Of a stretch of 6,316 nt of DNA, positions 1-5,732 are shown one piece after another; the stretch's first letter is position 1; each line of letters starts with the position of its first letter. The translations under genes were made by a program, and so were the position numbers. Source of the DNA: Trueperaceae bacterium (GTDB lineage Bacteria > Deinococcota > Deinococci > Deinococcales > Trueperaceae); assembly GCA_007128755.1 (NCBI GenBank), contig SKWV01000334.1, positions 1-6,316 of the forward strand. The letters are read 5' to 3'. Below the pieces are notes generated by a model that did not search any database, had not been told where the DNA came from, and saw only the letters and a program-made list of their open reading frames with translations.

Positions 1-133
1 CGGGATCGTCGTGTTCGCCCTCACGCGCGGCGGGCCCGACGAGTACCTCACGCTCGACATGGCGTTCGTACCCGGCTTCCTCGACGAGATCACGGACTCC
101 CTGGACGCGCGGTTCGTCGCGGACGCTCGATGA
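1..133 (+). CDS. 3' end of an unrecognised upstream gene (partial)
   Basis: Frame 2 is open from the window edge (first full codon at 2) to a TGA at 131-133, giving the last 43 residues of a protein that begins outside the window. The visible tail starts GIVVFALTRGGPDEYLTLDM and ends DARFVADAR. It has ordinary mixed composition, unlike the arginine-rich competing frames, which is why I take it as real. It has no membrane helix and no motif I recognise, so no function is given. The stop overlaps the ATG of the downstream hydrolase (ATGA, 130-133), the classic arrangement of translationally coupled genes. It is therefore probably the preceding member of the same operon. Confidence 0.7.
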   Translation, partial: GIVVFALTRGGPDEYLTLDMAFVPGFLDEITDSLDARFVADAR

Positions 134-2418
134 GGCTCGGCTGGCTCCAGGGCCTGGGCGTCACGGCAGCCCTGCTGGTCGGTACCGTGCTGCTGCTGGC
201 GATCACGCAGCCGATCCGGTACTTCGGGCCGCCGCTCGACGCCATCTTCCTCCCGGGTGTCGGCCTCGTCGTCGTGGTGGCGCTCGCCGGGATCACCGCG
301 GTCCTGGCGGTGCTCGCGGTGCTCTTCCGGCGCATCCCGCTCATCGTGCGCGCGGTGGGGACCGGCGTCGCGCTGGTGGTGCTGGCGACCGTCCTCTACG
401 TCTTCGGCTTCACGATCGCGGGGGCGACCGGGAGCCTCTCCGCCGCGATCGTCGCGAGCGTCGTGATCAGCGCCGCCTTCCTCGCGCTCCTAGCGGTCGT
501 CGGCGCCTCGCTGGCGACGCTGCTGGGTGGTTTCGTCGCGCCGCGCCGCCGCGCCCGCGCCGGCTACGCCCTCCTCGCCTGCGGCGTCGTCGTCCTCGCC
601 GTCGTGCTGGCCGCTCGCTCGCCCGGCAGCGACGGCTTCGTGACGACGCCCGTGCGCGAGAGTGCCCCGCCGCCCTTGGCGGTGGCCGATCCGAGCGAGC
701 GTGGACCGTACGAGGTGGCGACGCTGTCGTACGGCAGCGGGCTCGACCGCCGTCGCGAGGCGTTCGGGACCGGCGCCACCATCCTGACCGCGAGCGTCGA
801 CGCTTCGGCCCTCTGGGGCCCGTGGCCGCGGGCCCGCACCGCCCACTGGGGCTTCGACGCGAGCGCGCTGCCGCGCAACGCGCACGTCTGGTACCCGGTC
901 GGCGACGGACCCTTCCCGCTGGTGCTGATCGCGCACGGCAACCACCCCCTGTCCATGTGGCGGGCCGCCGACGAGGGCTACGCCTACCTGGCGGAGCATC
1001 TCGCGAGCCGCGGGTACGTCGTGGCGTCCGTCGACCAGCACTTCCTGAACACGGCGCCGGAGCGCTACGCCGCGCCCGCGGGCGAGACGTTCGTGCGGGG
1101 CTGGCTGCTGCTCGAGCACCTCAAGCTGTGGCGCCGCTGGCAGGCACTCGGCGACACGCCGTTCGGCACGAGCATCGACATGACGCGCGTCGCCCTGATC
1201 GGCCACTCGCGCGGCGGCGAGGCCGCGGCGCTCGCCGCGAGCCTGAACACGCTCGAGCGTCACCCGGACGACGGCCGCGTGCGTTTCGACTTCGGCTTCG
1301 ACATCGCGTCCGTCGCGGCGCTCGCCCCGACCGACATGTTCTACCAGGCCGACGGCCGCCGGCTGCCGCTCGAGGGCGTCAACTACCTCGTCCTGCACGG
1401 CTCGAACGACAACGACGTCCAGGGCTTCCAGGGGAGCCGCACCTACGGGCGCGTCGACGTCGGCGACGACGACCTGCTCAAGGCCGCCATCTACGTCGAT
1501 CGCGCCAACCACGGCCAGTTCAACAGCGCATGGGGGCCGCTCGACCGGAGCGGGGCGACGGGCTGGATCCTGAACCGGGCCCCGCTCATGACGGCGGCAG
1601 AGCAGGAGCAGGTCGCCGTGGTGTTCGTCACCAGCTTCCTCGAGGCGACGCTGCGAGCCGACGCCGAGGCCCGCGAGGTGCTGCGCGATCCTCGGCACGC
1701 CTGGCCCTACCTGCCGGACGTCGCGGTCCACGGGCAGTACTTGGACGCGACGTTCGTCCCACTCGCCACCTACGACGACCGCATCGATCCCGGGGTCACG
1801 AGCCTGCCGGGCGGCCGCATCATGGGAGAGGGCCTCGCCACGTGGATCGAAGAGGACGTCGACCTGCGCTCCCCCGCCTTCTACGGCACGCGCGAGAGCC
1901 GCGCGGTGCGCCTCGCCTGGAACCGGCCCGGCGCCCACTACACCCTCGCTCTGCCCGCCGACCTGACGCTGAGCGCCGACGCGTCGCTCACGTTCGCGTT
2001 CGCCGACCCCGGCGCGGCGGCTCCGCCTCCCCCGGAGACCGCCGCCGCGGCGCCGAGCGAAACGGACCCCGAGGCCGAGGCGAGCCTCCCGGCCCGCACC
2101 GAGGGCTCCCCCATCGACTTCTCGCTGGAGCTGGTGTGGGACGACGGCACGAGCGTCGGCGTCGCACTCACCGAGGCGTTCGCCCCGCAGCCGCCGATCC
2201 GCACGCGCCTCACGCGGCTCCCGCTCGTCGAGCGGCCGTCGGCGCCGACGACCTTCCAGAGCGTCACCATCGCGCTCGCGAGCTTCGCCGACGCCGCGGG
2301 CGACCGCGACCTCACGACACTCGCCGCCGTCCGCTTCCGCTTCGACCGCCAGGAGTCCGGCGTCGTGCTCCTCGACGACATCGGGTTCGTGAGCCCGCCG
2401 CCCGCGCCCGTCCCGTAG
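130..2418 (+). CDS. Membrane-anchored alpha/beta hydrolase with C-terminal beta-sandwich domain
   Basis: A 762-residue protein in three parts. Residues 1-165 contain five predicted membrane helices (about 9-26, 44-66, 71-94, 104-134, 146-162). Arginine clusters at 67-68 and 139-143 fit an N-in topology that puts the rest outside the cytoplasm. Residues about 190-535 are an alpha/beta hydrolase: HGN oxyanion-hole loop at 269-271, nucleophile elbow GHSRGGE with Ser360, acid loop HGSNDND (Asp427 most likely, Asp429 possible), and catalytic His461 in the NHGQF motif. The fold resembles secreted dienelactone hydrolase/PET-hydrolase-like esterases, so an ester or acyl substrate is likely but not defined. 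Residues about 575-756 look like a galactose-binding-type beta-sandwich ending VVLLDDIGF, broken by a Pro/Ala/Glu-rich stretch at 627-661. The start at 130 has no Shine-Dalgarno, but it overlaps the upstream stop (ATGA) and directly precedes the first helix, so translational coupling is inferred. The ERMP1-like peptidase gene follows after 50 bp. Confidence 0.9.
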   Translation: MRLGWLQGLGVTAALLVGTVLLLAITQPIRYFGPPLDAIFLPGVGLVVVVALAGITAVLAVLAVLFRRIPLIVRAVGTGVALVVLATVLYVFGFTIAGATGSLSAAIVASVVISAAFLALLAVVGASLATLLGGFVAPRRRARAGYALLACGVVVLAVVLAARSPGSDGFVTTPVRESAPPPLAVADPSERGPYEVATLSYGSGLDRRREAFGTGATILTASVDASALWGPWPRARTAHWGFDASALPRNAHVWYPVGDGPFPLVLIAHGNHPLSMWRAADEGYAYLAEHLASRGYVVASVDQHFLNTAPERYAAPAGETFVRGWLLLEHLKLWRRWQALGDTPFGTSIDMTRVALIGHSRGGEAAALAASLNTLERHPDDGRVRFDFGFDIASVAALAPTDMFYQADGRRLPLEGVNYLVLHGSNDNDVQGFQGSRTYGRVDVGDDDLLKAAIYVDRANHGQFNSAWGPLDRSGATGWILNRAPLMTAAEQEQVAVVFVTSFLEATLRADAEAREVLRDPRHAWPYLPDVAVHGQYLDATFVPLATYDDRIDPGVTSLPGGRIMGEGLATWIEEDVDLRSPAFYGTRESRAVRLAWNRPGAHYTLALPADLTLSADASLTFAFADPGAAAPPPPETAAAAPSETDPEAEASLPARTEGSPIDFSLELVWDDGTSVGVALTEAFAPQPPIRTRLTRLPLVERPSAPTTFQSVTIALASFADAAGDRDLTTLAAVRFRFDRQESGVVLLDDIGFVSPPPAPVP

Positions 2419-2427
2419 ACCTGGAGA

Positions 2428-2443
2428 CCGCGCCACCACGCGG
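2428..2443 (+). other. Short GC inverted repeat between the hydrolase and peptidase genes
   Basis: CCGCG (2428-2432) and CGCGG (2439-2443) flank a 6-nt CCACCA loop in the 50-bp gap between the two hydrolase genes. A 5-bp all-GC stem could form in the mRNA, just upstream of the peptidase ribosome binding site. No T-run follows, so it does not look like a terminator. In DNA this GC-rich it may be chance. Confidence 0.2.
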
Positions 2444-2456
2444 CCAGCAGTCGCCC

Positions 2457-2461
2457 GGAGG
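2457..2461 (+). promoter_or_regulatory. Ribosome binding site of the M28 peptidase gene
   Basis: GGAGG sits seven bases before the ATG at 2469. It decides the start, because the same reading frame stays open far upstream through the hydrolase gene with arginine-rich shadow sequence. It also shows that the peptidase can be initiated independently within the operon. Confidence 0.85.
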
Positions 2462-2468
2462 ATGCCTC

Positions 2469-4898
2469 ATGATCCGCTCCAGCCCGTCGGTTCAATCGTC
2501 CGGCCCGCGGTCGGCTCGGCCACGCTCGAGCGTTCGCGATCGGTCGACGGCGGTCGTCGGTCTCCTGAGCGCGCTCGCCGCCGTCGGGCTGGTGGTGCTG
2601 GCGATCGCCGCGCAACGTCCTCCGGCCGCAGTGAGCGCGTCGGCGCCACCGACGGTCTTCTCCGCCGAGCGCGCCTTGGAGCACGTCCGCGTCATCGCGC
2701 GCGAACCGCACGCCGTCGGCACGGCCGCCAACGCCGCCGTGCGCGACTACCTGCTGGCGGAGCTCGCCGCGCTCGGGCTCGAGACCGAGGTGCAGCGCGC
2801 CACGGCCGTGAGCGACCGCTTCGGCGCGACGGCGGTGGTCGACAACGTCCTCGGTCGCCTGCGCGGCGCGCGCCCAGCCGGCATGCCAGCGAGCGGCGCA
2901 GCGGCGGGGGGCGCCGTGCTGCTGATGGCCCACTACGACTCCGTGACCACGGCGCCCGGGGCAGCCGACAACGGCGCGGCGGTGGCGGCCATCCTCGAGG
3001 GCCTGCGCGCGCTCCAGGCCGGCGACCCGCTCGCGAACGACGTGCTGGTGCTCTTCAGCGACGCCGAGGAGGTGGGCTTGCTCGGCGCCGAGGCGTTCGC
3101 CGCCGAGCACCCGTGGATGACCGAGGTCGCGCTCGTGATCAACCTCGAGGCGCGCGGCACGAGCGGCCCCGCGGTGCTCGTCGAGACGCAGCGGGGCAAC
3201 GCAGGGCTGATGCGCGCGTTCGGCGCCGTCGATCCGTACCCGAACGCCTCGTCCATGAGCTTCGAGATCTACGACCTGCTGCCGAACGACACCGACTTCA
3301 CCGTGTTCAAGGAGCGAGGCATCGCGGGCTTCAACTTCGCGTTCATCCGCGATCTCGCCCACTACCACTCGGCGAACGACGCGGTCGAGCACCTGAGCCT
3401 GCGCAGCCTGCAGCACCATGGTGAGCACGTGGTCGCCCTCACGCGCCACTTCGGCGACGCCGATCTCGGCGCCCCGCTCCTGAGCGCGAGCGACGCCGTC
3501 TACTTCGACGTGCTGCGCCGCGGCCTGGTGCGCTACGACGCCTCGTGGGCGCTCCCGTCCGCGATCGTGGCGGTGCTCGCGCTCCTCGCCGTGATGGTGA
3601 GGGCGCACGCCCTGCGCCACGCGCGACCCGTCAGGGTCGCGCTGGCCGCGCTGGCGACGCTTCTGGTGGCGGCCCTCGCCGGCGTCGCGAGCTTCGTCGC
3701 GCTCGCGCTCCTGGCGCGCCTCGAGCCCGCCTTCGGGAGCGTCGCCATGGCCACCCCCTACGGGGCGGAGATCACGATGGCGGCGCTCGCGCTCCTCGCC
3801 GCGCTCGTGGTGGTGCTCGGCACGCTCCTCGCCGGCCGCTGGCTCAGGCCGGTCGAGTCGATCCTGGGCGCCTACGCGGTGTGGGCGACCCTCACGCTCG
3901 CCGTCGGCGCGGCGCTCCCGGGTGGCTCGTACCTGTTCGTGTGGCCGCTCCTGGGAGGGGTGCTCGCGCTCGCGCTCGTCCTGAGGTGGACGGAACTCGG
4001 CGGCTGGCCGCGCTCGCCCGCGAGCGTGGCGGTGCTGCTCCTCGGCCTGCTGCCCGCGCTACTGCTGCTGCCTCCCTTCCTGGCGGAGGGGTTCGTCGGC
4101 TTGAGCCTCGCGCTCGCCCCCGTGCTCGTGGTGATCATCGCGCTCGCCACCAGCCTGCTCCTGCCGCTGCTCGGCGCGATGCTGGCGCCGCGGCGCGCCG
4201 TCCTGCCCCTCGCGCTGGCGCTCGCGGCGGCCGCGCTGTTCGTCGCGGGCGCGCGCTCCGCCGCCTTCGGCGACGCCCGCCCCTTCCCGGTGAACGCCTT
4301 CTACATCGTCGACGCGGAGCGGGACGCCGCACGCTTCGTGAGCTTCGTCGCCGAGAGCGACCCGTGGACGGCGTCGTTCTTCGGCGATGCGCGGGTCGCC
4401 GACCTGAGCGACGTGGTGCCCGACGCCTGGCCGATGCGCAGCGCCGCCGCTCCCGTGCTGAGCCTGCCGGCCCCGACGGTCGAGCTCCTCACGGACACCG
4501 TCGACGGCAGCACGCGTCGGCTGACCCTCCGGATCGCCTCGCAGCGCGCCGCCCCGCAGCTCGCCGTCCTGGTCGCTCCCCACACGCCGGTCGACGGCGT
4601 GCGGTTGAACGGCCGCCCGGTGGGGGCGCTCGCGCGCCCGAATGGCTGGACCAGATTGGTCGTCTACGGCCCGATGGGTGAGGGCGTCGAGGTGGAGCTC
4701 ACGACGCGCGTGGGCGCCGACGTCGACCTCGTGCTGGTCGACACCACGAACGACCTCTTCGACCACCCCGAGCTGGCCGTGCCGGAGCGGCCGCCGGGAA
4801 CGATGCCGGCGCCGTCGCGGCTGAGCGACGCGGTGATGGTCGTGCGGGCATGGTCGCCGCCGATGGCCGGCGGCGATCGCGGCCCCGAAGCGCCCTGA
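2469..4898 (+). CDS. M28 family zinc metallopeptidase, ERMP1-like, multi-spanning membrane protein
   Basis: An 809-residue predicted zinc aminopeptidase. After an arginine-rich N-terminus there is one helix (about 28-47), then an M28 peptidase domain (about 60-345). The di-zinc site is complete: His155 (AHYDS), bridging Asp167 (ADNGAA), catalytic base Glu200 and ligand Glu201 (DAEEVG), Glu227 (NLEARG), and His300 (HYHSAND). Eight further helices follow (about 360-377, 389-416, 434-456, 464-481, 486-505, 517-537, 541-563, 577-594), then about 210 soluble residues rich in beta-strand-like sequence. This order matches eukaryotic ER metallopeptidase 1 and yeast Pff1. Nine helices with N-in topology place both the peptidase and the C-terminal domain outside the membrane. 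The start is fixed by the GGAGG at 2457-2461. It lies 50 bp behind the exported alpha/beta hydrolase, so the two probably share a transcript. The physiological substrate is unknown; exopeptidase activity is inferred from the family. Confidence 0.93.
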   Translation: MIRSSPSVQSSGPRSARPRSSVRDRSTAVVGLLSALAAVGLVVLAIAAQRPPAAVSASAPPTVFSAERALEHVRVIAREPHAVGTAANAAVRDYLLAELAALGLETEVQRATAVSDRFGATAVVDNVLGRLRGARPAGMPASGAAAGGAVLLMAHYDSVTTAPGAADNGAAVAAILEGLRALQAGDPLANDVLVLFSDAEEVGLLGAEAFAAEHPWMTEVALVINLEARGTSGPAVLVETQRGNAGLMRAFGAVDPYPNASSMSFEIYDLLPNDTDFTVFKERGIAGFNFAFIRDLAHYHSANDAVEHLSLRSLQHHGEHVVALTRHFGDADLGAPLLSASDAVYFDVLRRGLVRYDASWALPSAIVAVLALLAVMVRAHALRHARPVRVALAALATLLVAALAGVASFVALALLARLEPAFGSVAMATPYGAEITMAALALLAALVVVLGTLLAGRWLRPVESILGAYAVWATLTLAVGAALPGGSYLFVWPLLGGVLALALVLRWTELGGWPRSPASVAVLLLGLLPALLLLPPFLAEGFVGLSLALAPVLVVIIALATSLLLPLLGAMLAPRRAVLPLALALAAAALFVAGARSAAFGDARPFPVNAFYIVDAERDAARFVSFVAESDPWTASFFGDARVADLSDVVPDAWPMRSAAAPVLSLPAPTVELLTDTVDGSTRRLTLRIASQRAAPQLAVLVAPHTPVDGVRLNGRPVGALARPNGWTRLVVYGPMGEGVEVELTTRVGADVDLVLVDTTNDLFDHPELAVPERPPGTMPAPSRLSDAVMVVRAWSPPMAGGDRGPEAP

Positions 4899-4955
4899 CG
4901 CCGCCCTCCTGGATGGCGACCGCGGGGTCGTCACCTCGGGCGTCTCGCCGCGGCC
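4899..4955. terminator. Convergent gap with candidate bidirectional hairpin terminator
   Basis: The 57-bp space between the stops of the M28 peptidase gene and the MobA-like gene holds a hairpin. TGGCGACC (4914-4921) and GGTCGTCA (4926-4933) pair as eight base pairs including one G-T wobble, around a GCGG loop. It lies 15 bp past the plus-strand stop and 22 bp past the minus-strand stop, where a shared terminator would be expected. Neither side has a T-tract, so classical intrinsic termination is doubtful. It could instead stabilise 3' ends or be fortuitous. Confidence 0.4.
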
Positions 4956-5627
4956 CTACTCCCTCGCCTCGCCTCGCAACGCCCGCAGCACCGCGGCGAC
5001 GCGGTCGGCGTCGTCACGGCGGTTCACGTTCGACAGGGCGCCGGCAGGCGCCTCGGCCGCGTCCACCGCCGCGACCAGGCCGCGGCTCTCGAGGTCGTCG
5101 AGCCAGTCCTGCAGCCGGAGGCGAGCGGGATCACCGCTCTCCAGGGCGGCCGCGAGCTCGGCGGCGAGCGAGCCGTGGTAGAGGGCCGCGAGCGGTTCCC
5201 AGCGACCGTTCGCGTCGCGCGGCACGATCGCCAGGGCGCCCGGCCGATGGCGCGAGGCCAGATGCGACCACCACGACGACGGCACGAGCGGGAGGTCGAC
5301 GGCGAGCAGCGCGATCCACGACGTGCGGTGATGCGCGGCGGCCGTCGCGAGCCCGGCCATCGGGCCGCGGCCCGGATGCTCGTCGGCCAGAGCCGTGACC
5401 CCTTGGGGCAGGACCGAGGCCGTCGCCGCCAGCCGTTCGGGTGAACCGATCATGACCGTCACGCCATCGGCGTCGGCGAGCGAGGCGAGCGCCAGGTCGA
5501 TCAGGCGCAGCGAGCCCACGCGCGCGAACACCTTGTCGCTGCCGAAGCGCCTCGACGCTCCGCCGGCGAGCACCACACCGTGCCAGCTCCGCGGGCGGAG
5601 GCTCGCGGGTGACGGCGGCAGGGTCAT
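4956..5627 (-). CDS. mobA: MobA-like molybdenum cofactor guanylyltransferase
   Basis: A 223-residue cytoplasmic nucleotidyltransferase, close to the usual MobA length of about 190-220. MobA transfers GMP from GTP to molybdenum-molybdopterin, making the guanine dinucleotide cofactor of DMSO-reductase-family enzymes. Visible motifs in order: LAGGASRRFGSDK (20-32), the GTP-binding loop, with Phe where Met is common; HPGRGPMAGL (85-93); the metal-binding Asp111 in AVDLPLV; EPLAALY (144-150); LQDWL (172-176); and NVN (200-202). The start at 5627 puts the nucleotide loop near the N-terminus as usual. An in-frame ATG at 5681 would add 18 residues with no family support. No Shine-Dalgarno precedes 5627, but a TACACT box ends five bases before it, suggesting a leaderless transcript. 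The divergent neighbour is a solute-binding protein, possibly for molybdate or tungstate. A MocA-type cytidylyltransferase or other MobA-like NTP transferase is the main alternative; the PMAGL, EPLAALY and DWL motifs favour MobA. Confidence 0.82.
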   Translation of the reverse strand: MTLPPSPASLRPRSWHGVVLAGGASRRFGSDKVFARVGSLRLIDLALASLADADGVTVMIGSPERLAATASVLPQGVTALADEHPGRGPMAGLATAAAHHRTSWIALLAVDLPLVPSSWWSHLASRHRPGALAIVPRDANGRWEPLAALYHGSLAAELAAALESGDPARLRLQDWLDDLESRGLVAAVDAAEAPAGALSNVNRRDDADRVAAVLRALRGEARE

Positions 5628-5632
5628 GCGCC

Positions 5633-5668
5633 AGTGTACGGTCGCCCCGGCAGCGTCATAGCATGACG
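5633..5668 (-). promoter_or_regulatory. Candidate leaderless promoter of the MobA-like gene
   Basis: On the minus strand, TACACT (5638 down to 5633) is a good -10 element (TANNNT). A start six bases after its last T would fall on the A of the ATG at 5627. A partial -35, ATGACG (5659 down to 5654, four of six matches to TTGACA), lies 15 bp upstream. That spacing is short, so the -35 is less certain than the -10. The placement matches the leaderless promoters known to be common in Deinococcus and high-GC actinobacteria. Confidence 0.45.
5654..5668. promoter_or_regulatory. Perfect inverted repeat, candidate operator in divergent spacer
   Basis: CGTCAT-AGC-ATGACG is a perfect dyad with 6-bp arms and a 3-bp centre, located in the 105-bp spacer between the divergent MobA-like and solute-binding protein genes. 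One arm coincides with the candidate -35 of the minus-strand promoter, so a bound dimeric regulator could block or modulate it. No known regulator motif is claimed; it does not obviously match a full ModE box. The rest of the spacer (5628-5732) shows no riboswitch I can recognise and no convincing plus-strand promoter. Confidence 0.35.
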
Positions 5669-5722
5669 GCACCGAGCACATGCGCCGCCACCGCCCCGCG
5701 TCCTGTCGGTCGAAACGCTCGT

Positions 5723-5728
5723 AGGAGG
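5723..5728 (+). promoter_or_regulatory. Ribosome binding site of the solute-binding protein gene
   Basis: A full AGGAGG lies four bases before the ATG at 5733. The match is strong and the spacing slightly short. It decides this start, which is followed at once by a signal peptide. Confidence 0.8.
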
Positions 5729-5732
5729 ACGT

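Noticed and set aside
490..2439. 649-codon open frame on the minus strand opposite the hydrolase gene
   Set aside because: Its translation is dominated by Arg, Gly, Ala and Val with no domain or motif. It is a stop-poor shadow of a GC-rich gene on the other strand.
822..2468. Upstream in-frame extension of the M28 peptidase through the hydrolase gene
   Set aside because: The extension is arginine-rich nonsense overlapping a well-supported gene. The GGAGG at 2457-2461 marks the true start at 2469.
1938..3620. 560-codon minus-strand open frame across the hydrolase/peptidase junction
   Set aside because: It spans two real plus-strand genes, has no recognisable motif or start signal, and shows the same shadow composition.
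3540..4260. Recurrent GCGCTCGC / CTCGCGCTC strings that look like a dispersed repeat
   Set aside because: They encode alternating Ala-Leu in membrane helices with the preferred codons GCG and CTC, so codon bias explains them.
4850..5398. 182-codon plus-strand open frame opposite the MobA-like gene
   Set aside because: Almost entirely Arg, Pro, Ala and Ser; a shadow of the minus-strand gene, and it overlaps the end of the peptidase gene.
5628..5732. Possible riboswitch (Moco or cobalamin) in the divergent spacer
   Set aside because: The spacer is only 105 bp, one side appears leaderless, and I see no conserved cobalamin-box-like or Moco-aptamer-like arrangement of helices.
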